The translations under genes and the position numbers were made by a program. 64,000 nucleotides of DNA, taken from NCBI GenBank assembly GCA_021324395.1, contig JAJPJG010000055.1:1-64000 (forward strand), given 5' to 3'. Positions 1 through 8,712 of this stretch are shown in pieces. Each line of letters opens with the position of its first letter. Position 1 is the stretch's first letter. The notes under the pieces are model-generated. The model had not been told where the DNA came from and searched no databases. It worked only from the letters and a program-made list of their open reading frames with translations. The stretch is from Spartobacteria bacterium. GTDB lineage: Bacteria > Verrucomicrobiota > Verrucomicrobiia > Chthoniobacterales > Chthoniobacteraceae.

Positions 1-1035
1 ACCTTTCTTCAAAATGAGTACACGCCCGTTGACAAGCTGCTTCACAACGACAGCGCGTGGTTTACGAAACACAAGATCGAGTTGCGGACAGGCACTGTTG
101 TTCGCGGTTTAAACATTGAGCGCAAACTTGCCGTGCTGGAGGACGGCCAGACGATCGAGTTTAACAAAGCGCTTCTCGCCACCGGCAGCCGGCCGCGCAG
201 GCCGCAAGTCGCCGGCGTGAATCTCGGCAATGTCTTTTACCTCCGCACCGTGCGCGATGCACTCGCGATCAAGGAAGCGGCGCAGACGGAAAAACACATC
301 ACCATTATCGGCGGCGGCTTTATCGCGATCGAGACAGCGGCTTCGCTCACGCAGGCAAAGATGAAAGTCATGCTGATGAACCGCAACCGCACGATGTGGC
401 AGAAGTGGCTCGATCCGGAAACCTCCACGTGGCTCACCGAGTATTTCCGCAATCACGACGTGATGTTGATGATGGGTCAGGACATCAACGGCTTCGAGGG
501 CAAGACCGTGCTCAAGAACATCCAGACCAAAAGCGGCGACCGCTTTGCAGCGCAAATGGCGCTGGTAGCCGTCGGCGCGGAGATGAACCTCGAGCTCGTC
601 GCAAACACGCCGCTCAACACGCCGAACGGCACACCGGTCAACGACTACCTTGAGACCGACGAGAAAGGCATCTACGCAGCCGGCGACATCGCGCTTTATC
701 CCGACAAACTCTTCGGCGGAATGCGCCGGGTCGATCACTGGGATTGCGCGAATGAGCAGGGCTACATCGCCGGTCAGAACATGAGCGGCAAAAAACGCAT
801 TCGCTTCGACTACATCCCCTACTTTTTCAGCGATGTCTTCGACCTGAGCTTCGAGTTTTTCGGCGACTTCATGTTGCCGCCATCGCGCGTGGAGTGTGAG
901 GGTGCGCGTGAAAAGCGGAAGTTCATCCTGCGCTATTATCGCGGCGGCAAACTCTACGCCGTCGTCCATTGCAACCAGGACCAGTCGCTTGGCAAAAAAG
1001 CGCGCGAAATACTGCGCGAGGAACACGGGAAATAA
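1..1035 (+). CDS. FAD/NAD(P)-dependent oxidoreductase, 5' end outside window
   Basis: The reading frame is open from the first base, so the start codon and the N-terminal FAD-binding GxGxxG lie outside the window; 344 residues are visible. They show the usual second half of a pyridine-nucleotide disulfide-oxidoreductase fold: an LLATGSRPRRP strand, a central NAD(P) Rossmann motif (IIGGGFIAIETAASL, near visible residue 104) and the FAD-contacting YAAGDIALYPD near 226, followed by a short C-terminal reductase-type domain. This order fits ferredoxin/rubredoxin reductases and AIF-like proteins that pass electrons between NAD(P)H and a small carrier. No CxxC redox pair is visible, which argues against thioredoxin or dihydrolipoamide reductase. 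The partner is unknown because the neighbouring genes to the left are not in view. Confidence 0.85.
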   Translation, partial: TFLQNEYTPVDKLLHNDSAWFTKHKIELRTGTVVRGLNIERKLAVLEDGQTIEFNKALLATGSRPRRPQVAGVNLGNVFYLRTVRDALAIKEAAQTEKHITIIGGGFIAIETAASLTQAKMKVMLMNRNRTMWQKWLDPETSTWLTEYFRNHDVMLMMGQDINGFEGKTVLKNIQTKSGDRFAAQMALVAVGAEMNLELVANTPLNTPNGTPVNDYLETDEKGIYAAGDIALYPDKLFGGMRRVDHWDCANEQGYIAGQNMSGKKRIRFDYIPYFFSDVFDLSFEFFGDFMLPPSRVECEGAREKRKFILRYYRGGKLYAVVHCNQDQSLGKKAREILREEHGK

Positions 1036-1062
1036 ACAGGTTTCCTCGTGGCGCTGCGTGGC

Positions 1063-1185
1063 CTAACGCAACAGCGACGCGACCAATTCCGCTGCCGCAG
1101 CCAGCAGGAGAAAACTGCCCGCGATGATGCACGTCCATTTTTGCGCCTGCACCCGCGGATCCTGACTCGGCGTCCAGATTTTCAT
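1063..1185 (-). CDS. Small single-span membrane protein (40 aa)
   Basis: This short frame is easy to miss. It reads MKIWTPSQDPRVQAQKWTC and then a hydrophobic stretch (IIAGSFLLLAAAAELVASLL), ending in Arg. A charged, Trp-containing N-terminus followed by one clean transmembrane helix is typical of small bacterial membrane proteins and unlikely as random translation of G+C-rich DNA. It lies tail-to-tail with the upstream reductase gene. No good Shine-Dalgarno sequence precedes the ATG, so the call is tentative. Function unknown. Confidence 0.4.
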   Translation of the reverse strand: MKIWTPSQDPRVQAQKWTCIIAGSFLLLAAAAELVASLLR

Positions 1186-1378
1186 GTGCGCATTAAGCCG
1201 GAAACCCGTCCAAGGAATCAATCGGTCGATTCCCTGATATTTTCATAAGTTCCATAGACGCCAACGCACGGCCATTCGTTGTGATATTTCCGAAGCTATA
1301 AAAAAGGGAGGCGATCGGTTTTCCACGTGGAAAAGGACGGTCGGCGTCCCGTTTGAAACAAAGAAACAAGGAGAAAAC

Positions 1379-1708
1379 ATGAAGAAAACCATCATTAGCA
1401 TCACGGTAGCTGCCCTTGCACCGTTCGCTTGGGCGCAAGTCACCGAGTCCACGACCACGACCACGACCACTGAGTCCGGCGGCACGATCACCGAGTTCAG
1501 TCCCGGCAGCACGATCGTGCTGAAAGAATCGAGCGGACCGCGCTCTTATCGCTTCGGCAAGTCGGTCACCTATGTGACCAAGAGCGGCAAAACGCTCTCC
1601 GAGGAAGACGTGCGCACCCGCATCAAAGTCGGCGCGCCGGTGCACGTTCACTACATCCGCGAAGGCGACGGCATGCTCGTCGATCGCGTGATCGTGGACG
1701 AGGATTGA
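1379..1708 (+). CDS. Small secreted protein of unknown function
   Basis: This 109-residue protein has a clear signal peptide (MKKTIISITVAALAPFAWA, cut after AWA), then a Thr-rich stretch with seven Thr in a row, then a compact domain of about 75 residues. That domain has two phrases suggesting a small beta-barrel: 'KSVTYVTKSGKTL' and 'GAPVHVHYIREGDGMLVDRVIV', the second like the 'rxGxxVxVxY' pattern of small periplasmic or SH3-like proteins. A strong AAGGAGA ribosome site sits just upstream of the ATG, and a GC-rich hairpin follows the stop. It is probably a stand-alone transcript exported to the periplasm. I do not recognise a named family. Confidence 0.8.
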   Translation: MKKTIISITVAALAPFAWAQVTESTTTTTTTESGGTITEFSPGSTIVLKESSGPRSYRFGKSVTYVTKSGKTLSEEDVRTRIKVGAPVHVHYIREGDGMLVDRVIVDED

Positions 1709-1723
1709 GCGGTTCATAGGAAG

Positions 1724-1754
1724 CCTGCCTCGCCCGGTTTTCGGACGAGGCAGG
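1724..1754 (+). terminator. GC-rich stem-loop after the secreted-protein gene
   Basis: A perfect 9-bp stem (CCTGCCTCG / CGAGGCAGG), extended by an inner CCG/CGG, lies 15 bases after the stop codon. There is no U-run on either side, so it is either a factor-assisted terminator or an mRNA-stabilising 3' hairpin. Confidence 0.55.
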
Positions 1755-1851
1755 GCATGGTTGCGGGAGCGATGGTCGCCTGAGGATGGCTTCAATTTAG
1801 CGCGAACATTTCGTAGCCGCTGTCGGGCTGGCGCGCTATTTTCCCGCCGCA

Positions 1852-2199
1852 ATGAAATCGCCGATTGTTCTGAAAACGATCCTGCTGCTCGCCTGTTCAA
1901 ACACATTCATGACATTCGCATGGTATGCGCATTTGCGGAATTGGAGCGACCGCAAATGGTATATCGCCGCGCTGCTGAGCTGGGGCATCGCGTTGTTTGA
2001 ATACCTGCTGCAGGTGCCGGCGAATCGCATCGGCTATACGACGCTGAATCTTTCGCAGCTGAAGATTCTGCAGGAAGTGATTACGCTCTCAGTGTTCCTG
2101 CCGTTCGCGCTGCTCTACATGCGGCAGGCGTTCACGTGGAATTATCTTTGGGCCGGGCTCTGCCTCGTCGGCGCGGTTTTTTTCATGTTCCGCAGTTAA
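1852..2199 (+). CDS. DUF486 family inner-membrane protein
   Basis: The 115-residue protein has four predicted membrane helices and the hallmark phrases of DUF486, a short drug/metabolite-transporter-like family: FMTFAWYAHLR near the start, SWGIALFEYLLQVPANRIGY in the middle, LKILQEVITLSVF, and a final AGLCLVGAVFFMF. Length and ATG start match the family norm. Its substrate is not known. No operon partner is visible: the secreted-protein hairpin lies upstream and cheBR starts about 110 bases downstream. Confidence 0.93.
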   Translation: MKSPIVLKTILLLACSNTFMTFAWYAHLRNWSDRKWYIAALLSWGIALFEYLLQVPANRIGYTTLNLSQLKILQEVITLSVFLPFALLYMRQAFTWNYLWAGLCLVGAVFFMFRS

Positions 2200-2306
2200 A
2201 AGCCACGACTCGCTTTTAGATGCGATCGTTTCAGCACGGAAATCCGCCTTTCGGGAGACACCGCGGACTTGCGAATGCGGCGAAACGAGTCTTACCGTAA
2301 CTCGCC

Positions 2307-4931
2307 ATGCCGAAGAGACCGAAACCGCGTTCCAAAAAAATCGAGAAGAGCCGCGAACGGCCCGCGAAAAAAAAGGAATCAACAAAATCGGCGGAATCGT
2401 TCGCGATTGTCGGTGTCGGCGGATCGGCGGGCGGACTGGAGTCGATGCTGACGTTGTTTAAAAAACTTCCGCCGGATACGGGCATGGCCTTCGTCATCGT
2501 CCAGCACCTCTCGCCGCAGCAGAGCAGCAGCCTCGCCCAGCTCATCGGTCGCACGACGAAGATGCCGGTGCGCGACATTCGTCATGGCGTGGGCGTGCAG
2601 CCGAATCACGTTTACGTGCTGCCTCCGAATTACAGCGTGACGCTCAACAAGCGTGCGCTGCGCCTTTCGAAATACACCGAGCCGCACGGGCCGCATTTGA
2701 CGGTCGATCGTTTTTTCGATTCGCTCGCGCAGGATGCAGGCACGGCGGCGATCGGCGTGGTGCTTTCCGGCACGGGCGCGGACGGCACGCTCGGGCTGGC
2801 GACGATCAAGCTCGAGGGCGGCATCACCATCGCCGAGTCGGAAGCGAGCGCGAAGTTTTTCGGCATGCCCGGCAGCGCGATCTCGGCGGGCAGCGTGGAC
2901 AAGATTTTGCCGGCGAAAGCGATCGCGGAGGAGCTCGCGAAAATCGCGAAGCATCCCGACTGGCCGCGGCACGCGAGCGGAAAGGCCGCTGCGCAGGAGG
3001 AGCGCGAGCCGTTTCCGGAAGGCGCGGACGAGCTCGGCAAGATTTACTTCCTGTTAAAACAGCGGTCGCGTGTCGACTTTGCCAACTACAAGCACTCCAC
3101 GCTGCGCCGGCGCATCGCGCGGCGGATGATCCTGCAGCAGGTCGAGAGCATCGAGCGCTACGTCGAAATTCTCCGCGCGAACCCGCGCGAGGTGGACGAG
3201 CTTTTTAATGAAATCCTCATCCACGTCACCGGCTTCTTCCGCGACGCGGCGACTTTCACCGCGATCAAGCGCAGCGTGCTGCCGAAGATCATCCGCAACA
3301 AAAAAGACGACGGCGAAATCCGCTGCTGGGTGCCCGGCTGCTCCACCGGCGAGGAGGTTTACTCGCTGGCGATCTGCATGGTCGAGGCGCTCGGCAAGGA
3401 GCTCGCCAACGTGAAGGTGCAGATTTTCGGCACCGACCTCAGCGAGCCGATGGTCACCAAGGCGCGCTCGGGATTTTTCTCCGACGCGGCGGTCAAGGGC
3501 GTCTCCGAGGAGCGGCTCCGGCGGTTCTTCACGCAGATGGACGGAAGCTGGCAGGTGAACCGCAACATTCGCGACATGTGCACGTTTGCGCGGCAGAACG
3601 TCTGCGAAGATCCCCCCTTCTCGCGGCTCGACCTCATCAGTTGCCGCAACGTGCTGATCTACCTCGGGCCGGCGCTGCAAAAAAAGTGCTTCCCCATTTT
3701 CCACTACGCGCTCAATCCCGGCGGCTTTCTCGTGCTCGGCAACTCCGAGACGGTCGGCGGCTTCAACGACCTCTTTACGATGGTGGACCGGAAGCAGAAG
3801 ATTTACGCCAAAAAAATCGTCCCGAACCCGCCGGCGGTCGAGTTTACGTCGAAGGCACTTTCGCCGGTGGACGTGGAGGCCGGGCAGCGATTCCGCGTTC
3901 GCCAGCACGAACGCGACCTCGGCGTCGAGGTCACACGCACTGCCGACAGGCTGCTGCTGAATAATTATGCGCCCGCCGGCGTGGTGATCGATGCCGACAT
4001 GCAGGTGCTGCACTTCCGCGGGCGAACGGGAAAATACATCGAGCACGCGCCCGGCGCCGCGAGCCTGAACCTGCTCGACATGGTTCACGGCGGCCTCGCC
4101 ATGGATGTGCGCGGTGCGGTGCACAAGGCGGTCAAGCACGGCATCAACGTCCGCAAGGAAGGCATCGAACTCGGCCACGGGCGCGATGCGGTGGTGATCA
4201 ACATCGAGGTCGTGCCGTTCCGCATCCCGGCTGCGTCGCAGCAGTGGTTTCTCGTCATTTTCGAGGAAGCGCCGGCGCGGGACGTTTCCAAAAAGGGCCG
4301 CCGCAGGACGCAGGACCCTGGCACGATGGAAAACGAGCGGCTGCAAACCGAGCTGCGTTCGACGAAGGAATCGCTCCAGGCGATCATCGAGGAGCAGGAG
4401 GCGACCAACGAGGAACTCAAGTCGGCCAACGAGGAAATCGAGTCGAGCAACGAAGAGCTGCAGAGCACCAACGAGGAACTCGAGACGGCGAAGGAGGAAC
4501 TCCAGAGCACCAACGAGGAGCTCACCACGCTCAACGAAGAGCTCAACACCCGCCATTACGAGACGACGCAGGCGAATAACGACCTCAACAATCTGCTCAG
4601 CAGCATCAATATCCCGATCGTGATGGTGGACAACTCGCTCGTCATCCGCCGGATGACGCCACAGGCGGAAAAGGCGTTCAATTTGATCCCGACCGACGTC
4701 GGCCGGCGGCTGAGCGACATCAAGCCGAACATCGACGTGCCCGATCTCGCCGAGTTGATCCGCAAAGTCGTCGACACCCTCACCACCTGCGACAAGGAAG
4801 TCCGCGACAACGCCGGCCGCTGGTGGTCGCTGCGCATCCGCCCGTATCGCACGGGTGAAAGCAAGATCGACGGCGCGGTAATCACGCTGGTGGACATCGA
4901 CGGGGTGAAAAAGCGCGGGGTTAAGGGGTAA
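2307..4931 (+). CDS. CheB-CheR-PAS fusion (methylesterase/methyltransferase)
   Basis: One 874-residue chain joins both receptor-modifying enzymes of chemotaxis-type pathways. Residues about 31-215 form a CheB methylesterase domain with the catalytic Ser in GVGGSAGG (S40), the His in VQHLSP (H67) and the Asp in SGTGADGT. Residues about 235-510 are CheR (all-alpha N-part plus SAM-binding VPGCSTGEEVYSLA). A glutamate-rich coiled coil of repeated 'SxNEEL' units (about 670-750) leads to a PAS domain (about 765-865). The CheB receiver domain is absent, and no histidine-kinase module follows the PAS domain although many homologues carry one. No MCP receptor, CheA or CheW gene is in the window, so the pathway it serves is unknown. 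A basic tail (KPRSKKIEK) precedes CheB. Confidence 0.95.
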   Translation: MPKRPKPRSKKIEKSRERPAKKKESTKSAESFAIVGVGGSAGGLESMLTLFKKLPPDTGMAFVIVQHLSPQQSSSLAQLIGRTTKMPVRDIRHGVGVQPNHVYVLPPNYSVTLNKRALRLSKYTEPHGPHLTVDRFFDSLAQDAGTAAIGVVLSGTGADGTLGLATIKLEGGITIAESEASAKFFGMPGSAISAGSVDKILPAKAIAEELAKIAKHPDWPRHASGKAAAQEEREPFPEGADELGKIYFLLKQRSRVDFANYKHSTLRRRIARRMILQQVESIERYVEILRANPREVDELFNEILIHVTGFFRDAATFTAIKRSVLPKIIRNKKDDGEIRCWVPGCSTGEEVYSLAICMVEALGKELANVKVQIFGTDLSEPMVTKARSGFFSDAAVKGVSEERLRRFFTQMDGSWQVNRNIRDMCTFARQNVCEDPPFSRLDLISCRNVLIYLGPALQKKCFPIFHYALNPGGFLVLGNSETVGGFNDLFTMVDRKQKIYAKKIVPNPPAVEFTSKALSPVDVEAGQRFRVRQHERDLGVEVTRTADRLLLNNYAPAGVVIDADMQVLHFRGRTGKYIEHAPGAASLNLLDMVHGGLAMDVRGAVHKAVKHGINVRKEGIELGHGRDAVVINIEVVPFRIPAASQQWFLVIFEEAPARDVSKKGRRRTQDPGTMENERLQTELRSTKESLQAIIEEQEATNEELKSANEEIESSNEELQSTNEELETAKEELQSTNEELTTLNEELNTRHYETTQANNDLNNLLSSINIPIVMVDNSLVIRRMTPQAEKAFNLIPTDVGRRLSDIKPNIDVPDLAELIRKVVDTLTTCDKEVRDNAGRWWSLRIRPYRTGESKIDGAVITLVDIDGVKKRGVKG

Positions 4932-4947
4932 AAAGGCTGGGGCAGCG

Positions 4948-5283
4948 CGTCCGGTGCCGCATTTCCGACGTCCAAAACCGTGTCTGGAACGTCCCGTGTC
5001 GCATTCCGGACGTCCAAAACCGCGCCCGGAACGTCCCGCGCCGCATTCGGGACGTCCAAAACCGTGTCCGGAACGTCCCGCGTCGCATTCCGGACGTCCA
5101 AAACCGCGTCCGGAACGTCCCGCGCCGCATTCCGGACGTCCAAAACCGTGTCCGGAACGTCCCGTGTCGCATTTGGGACGTCAAAAACCGCGTCCGGAAC
5201 GTCCCGCGCTGCATTTCGGACGTCCAAAACCGTGTCCGGAACGCTCCGTGCCGCATTTGGGACGTCAAAAACCGTGTCCAAAT
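4948..5283 (+). repeat. Tandem array 1: 16 units of 21 bp in a 42-bp alternating pattern
   Basis: The gap between cheBR and the kinase gene is filled by 16 consecutive 21-mers with no spacer. They alternate between type A (CGTCCAAAACCGTGTCCGGAA) without its last base and type B (CGTCCCGCGTCGCATTCCGG plus A). Every unit ends in TCCGGA or TTCCGGA, itself a palindrome, so TCCGGAA and TTCCGGA arms alternate and can pair across each unit. Substitutions between copies are mostly C/T or G/A at a few positions. Because 21 is a multiple of three, several frames are open in both directions; I regard these as by-products, not genes. The array begins 16 bases after the cheBR stop and ends about 65 bases before the kinase start. 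Confidence 0.95.
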
Positions 5284-5348
5284 ATCGACAGATTCGCTTG
5301 ATTCGTTTGAAGTTTTGCTCCGTGCGTGCATAATCCTGCACCGGCTTT

Positions 5349-7490
5349 GTGAAGAGAATTCCCCCTGGCACCACAATCGAAAGCCACGCGTCCCTGCCCT
5401 CGTCGGGCGTAGCGGTCGCGCAGCCGGCTACGAGCGCGGAGCAGCTCTCCCTGGATATGTTCGACCTGGCGCCGGTGGCTTGCGTGGTGCTGGATCGCAA
5501 AGGCTCGATCCGCGCGGCCAACATCGCATTTACCACCCTCGTGCACAGCACGCGGGGGCGGGTGCTCGGGGAGGCCTTCCTCAATTTCGTGAGCAAGTCT
5601 TCCGTCCAGGCTTTTACCGACCATCTCCGGCGCTGCAAGAGCGAAAGCCTCATCATCTCCACGAATTTGCAGCTCACCCTCCACGACGGCGCGACGATGC
5701 CGATCGAGCTGGTGACTTCCCCGGCTGCCCGCGGCGACGGCCAGGCGGTGTTTTTCAGCGTGATCATCGATTGCTCCATGCGCGACAGCATCCGGCAGGA
5801 GGCATTGAGCCGCGCCGAGAATCTCTTTCGCGTCGCGATCCTGAATGCGCCGATCCCGATGATCATGCACGCGGAGGATGGCGAGATCATCGCCGTCAGC
5901 GAAGGCTTTGTGCAGGCCTCCGGTTACCGGCGCGAGCAGCTCGAGAATATGTCCGACTGGCTGGCCAAGGCGCACGAAGACAAGGCGGACGCGATGAAGC
6001 TGGTTTACCAGGAATTCTTCCACGGAGCACCGCCGCGCGAGCAGGAGTTTACCATCCGCACCCGCGGCGGCACGCATCGCACGTGGCTGATGAATATTTC
6101 CCCGCTCGGACGGCTGGCGGACGGGCGGCGCTTCGTCGTGGCGATGGCGAACGACGTCACCGACCGCAGGCGCATCGAGGAGGAGAACGCGCGGCTCGTC
6201 ACGAAATTGCAAACCGAGCATTTGCGCCTCGCCACGCAATACGCCGTGACCCGCGTGCTGGCGGAGTGCGGCACGCTGGAGGAAGCGGCCCCGGAGGTCT
6301 TGCGCCTGTTATGCCAACGGCTCGGATGGCAGGCGGCCGGGTTCTGGCGGGTGAATCCCCAGACAGAGCGGCTGGAGCCGGTGGCGATGTGGCAGGAACC
6401 GGAAATCGACGCAAAAGGGTTCATCGATCAAAGCCTCTCGCTCACGTTCGCACAAGGCGAAGCCCTCCCGGGCCGGGCGTGGGTGGAAATGAAGCCGGTC
6501 TGGATTACGGACTTGACGAAACCGATTTTTCCACGGGCGAAAGCTGCTAAAAAATGCGGGCTGCACGCCGCCTTTGCAGTTCCGATCTTGCGCGGCGCCG
6601 AAGTGCGCGGCGCCGATGTGCGCGGTGTGATCGAGCTGTTCAACAAACACATCCTCGAGCCGCAGCACGACCTGCTCGATCTGCTCCAGGCCATTAGCCG
6701 GCAGGTCGCGCAATTCATCGAGCGCACCGACGCGCAGGCAGCGGTGTTGCGCTCCAAGGCGGTGCTGGAGGATCGCGTGCGCCGGCGGACCGAGGCGCTG
6801 CATCGCGCCAACGCCGATCTCTCCAACGAAATCATAACGCGCCTGCTTTTGGAAAAAGAGATCCTCGAGGTCAGCGAACGCGAGCGGCGAAGCCTGGGAC
6901 AGGATTTGCACGACGGCCTCTGCCAGGAGCTCACGGCGATTGCATTCATGGCGCGGGCGCTCGCCACGCGACTCACGAAAAAATCAATCGAAGAAGCCGA
7001 CGAGCTTTCGAAGCTCGCCGAGCGCATCAATACCAGCGTGACGCACGCACGCGATATCGCGCGCGGCCTGCACCCGGTGCACATGGATGCAGAGGGCTTG
7101 ATGATCGCGCTGCACGAGCTCGCCGTGCGCACCGATGAGCAGGTCCACTGCGAAATGCAGTGCGAGAGCGCTATCGCCGTCAATGACAGCAACGTGGCGC
7201 TGAACCTTTACCGCATCGCGCAGGAAGCCGTGACCAACGCGCTGAAGCACTCCAACGCAAAGCATATCGTCATCGGCCTCGACAATCGCCACGGCAAAAT
7301 CGCCCTCACTGTGCGCGACGACGGCGTGGGCGTGCCTGAAAAGCAAAAGTCCGACGGCATGGGCACGCACATTATGGCCTACCGCGCCCGAACGATTGGC
7401 GCGGAGATTTCGATTGATAGATTGACACCAAGCGGGACATGCGTGACATGCTCGCTTCCGGAAAAACTTACAACTGTGGCTGAATTATGA
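5349..7490 (+). CDS. PAS-PAS-GAF sensor histidine kinase (HisKA_3 type)
   Basis: This 713-residue cytoplasmic kinase has two PAS domains (about 33-150 and 155-275), a GAF domain (about 290-460), a short coiled coil, a HisKA_3 dimerisation domain with the phospho-acceptor His in GQDLHDGLCQELTA (near 521), and an HATPase_c domain (N-box NALKHSNAKH near 630, then DDGVGVP and GMGTHIM). No membrane span is seen, so it probably senses an internal cue. It starts with GTG; an internal ATG at MFDLAPVACVV would give a version lacking about 36 residues. Its stop overlaps the start of the response-regulator gene (ATGA), so the two are cotranslated and surely form a pair. Confidence 0.93.
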   Translation: MKRIPPGTTIESHASLPSSGVAVAQPATSAEQLSLDMFDLAPVACVVLDRKGSIRAANIAFTTLVHSTRGRVLGEAFLNFVSKSSVQAFTDHLRRCKSESLIISTNLQLTLHDGATMPIELVTSPAARGDGQAVFFSVIIDCSMRDSIRQEALSRAENLFRVAILNAPIPMIMHAEDGEIIAVSEGFVQASGYRREQLENMSDWLAKAHEDKADAMKLVYQEFFHGAPPREQEFTIRTRGGTHRTWLMNISPLGRLADGRRFVVAMANDVTDRRRIEEENARLVTKLQTEHLRLATQYAVTRVLAECGTLEEAAPEVLRLLCQRLGWQAAGFWRVNPQTERLEPVAMWQEPEIDAKGFIDQSLSLTFAQGEALPGRAWVEMKPVWITDLTKPIFPRAKAAKKCGLHAAFAVPILRGAEVRGADVRGVIELFNKHILEPQHDLLDLLQAISRQVAQFIERTDAQAAVLRSKAVLEDRVRRRTEALHRANADLSNEIITRLLLEKEILEVSERERRSLGQDLHDGLCQELTAIAFMARALATRLTKKSIEEADELSKLAERINTSVTHARDIARGLHPVHMDAEGLMIALHELAVRTDEQVHCEMQCESAIAVNDSNVALNLYRIAQEAVTNALKHSNAKHIVIGLDNRHGKIALTVRDDGVGVPEKQKSDGMGTHIMAYRARTIGAEISIDRLTPSGTCVTCSLPEKLTTVAEL

Positions 7491-8188
7491 AACTGAAAGA
7501 ACCTTCCCGGAAACTTTCAGCTCCACAAGCTGAGCCGAAAGTAACGAAATCGCGCATCCTGATCGTCGATGATCATCCGCTTTTCCGCCACGGATTGCGC
7601 GATTTGATCAATGCCGAAAACGATCTCGAGCCGTGCGGCGATGCCGAGAGCGCGCCGCTCGCGCTGGACGCGATCCGCAAGCTGAATCCCGACCTCGTCA
7701 TCGTGGACATTTCGCTCAAAGGCACCAACGGCATCGAGCTGATCAAATCAATCAAAGCCGAGCACCCGAAGCTGCCGATGCTGGTCGTCTCGATGCACGA
7801 CGAATCACTCTACGCCGTGCGCGCTCTGCGTGCCGGTGCACGCGGATACGTGATGAAACAGGAGGCGCTCGACCGTGTGATGAGCGCGATGCGGCAGGTC
7901 TTGCGCGGTGAAATTTACGTTAGCCCCACGATGTCCGGACGGATGATCAGCGAGTTCGTGCAAGGTGAGACCGGCGATTCGATCACCGACAAACTGACCG
8001 ATCGCGAGCTCGAAGTGCTGCAACTCATCGGCGAAGGCCTCGGCGTGCAGGAGATCGCACATCAGTTAAACCTCAGCGCCAAAACCGTCGAGAGCCACCG
8101 CGCGCACATCAAGGAGAAGTTCAACTTCAAAACCGCGCGCGAAGTCGCCCGCTTCGCCGTGCAGTGGGTCGAGCAGCAGACCGCGTAA
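7487..8188 (+). CDS. NarL/FixJ-type response regulator
   Basis: The 233-residue protein has a receiver domain (about 23-140: acidic pair in ILIVDDHPLF, phospho-acceptor Asp in LVIVDISLKG near residue 74, Lys in RGYVMKQEA) and a C-terminal LuxR-type helix-turn-helix (LTDRELEVLQLIGEG through NLSAKTVESHRAHIKEKF). It overlaps the upstream HisKA_3 kinase by four bases, and kinases of that class pair with this regulator type, so it should be the kinase's output transcription factor. Its target genes are not evident here. Confidence 0.95.
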   Translation: MKLKEPSRKLSAPQAEPKVTKSRILIVDDHPLFRHGLRDLINAENDLEPCGDAESAPLALDAIRKLNPDLVIVDISLKGTNGIELIKSIKAEHPKLPMLVVSMHDESLYAVRALRAGARGYVMKQEALDRVMSAMRQVLRGEIYVSPTMSGRMISEFVQGETGDSITDKLTDRELEVLQLIGEGLGVQEIAHQLNLSAKTVESHRAHIKEKFNFKTAREVARFAVQWVEQQTA

Positions 8189-8352
8189 CCGGCGGCGATC
8201 ATGGCGTGAGCGCCCGTCTCGGACCGCACCGGATAAGGAAAACGATGCGCGCTACGCGAAAACACGCTGCTGCTTAGGTTTTTCACCGACGAAAAGCTCG
8301 GCAGGCCGTCCGATTGTCTACCGACGCCGGTTTGTCCCATTGTGTGATAGAC

Positions 8353-8697
8353 ATGAAACGGCATCTGCTCACTCCCGAAGAAAAACTGCAAATCCTGCGC
8401 GAAGCCGATCCTCTGCGACCATGGGAAAGTCTCGACGAAAGCCGTCACTGCGTTCTTTGCGAACGCACCTTCACCGGCCGGCAGGTCCGCATCAGCACCG
8501 ACCGCCGCGGCAGACACAATGTGAATTGCCCGACGGAGGATTGCCCCTCCACGCCGCGCGAATGGATTACGCCCGGCAACCCGCTCGTTGACGACGACGC
8601 GTGGAAAGACTGGGTGCGAATCCTCGACGAGTTGAGCGAGCCAACGTCGACACCAAAGCTGCGCCAAAAAAAACGCGCCGCGACCATCGCTGATTAA
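8353..8697 (+). CDS. Zinc-ribbon-like protein of unknown function
   Basis: I start this 114-residue protein at the ATG giving MKRHLLTPEEKLQILREADP, because the upstream TTG adds only unstructured residues. A middle block carries a CxxC (CVLCERTF) and a CxxxxC (NCPTEDCPS), which could bind one zinc ion. It is followed by Trp-rich acidic sequence (DDAWKDWVRILDEL) and a basic Lys/Arg tail. Its stop lies 15 bases before the ECF sigma gene, so the two may be cotranscribed. It might be a partner or antagonist of that sigma factor, but the His-x3-Cys-x2-Cys pattern of known zinc anti-sigma factors is not present. Family not recognised. Confidence 0.7.
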   Translation: MKRHLLTPEEKLQILREADPLRPWESLDESRHCVLCERTFTGRQVRISTDRRGRHNVNCPTEDCPSTPREWITPGNPLVDDDAWKDWVRILDELSEPTSTPKLRQKKRAATIAD

Positions 8698-8712
8698 ACA
8701 AAGCGTAAAACC

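Noticed and set aside
1193..1906. A 237-codon minus-strand frame over the secreted-protein gene
   Set aside because: It overlaps the signal-peptide gene, which has a good ribosome site and terminator; the frame has no domain.
3054..4556. A 500-codon open frame antisense to cheBR
   Set aside because: Low-complexity shadow (Arg/His/Leu/Val) of the coiled-coil and CheR coding region.
4948..5283. CRISPR array
   Set aside because: Units abut without spacers, the period is 21 bp, and there are no cas genes. The same holds for arrays 2 and 3.
4921..5890. Long open frames over array 1 on both strands (heptad-repeat proteins such as GTSRAAFRTSKTVS)
   Set aside because: A 21-bp period automatically keeps frames open in all six readings; no frame shows codon bias, ribosome site or excess of synonymous change. 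They also overlap the real kinase and cheBR genes.
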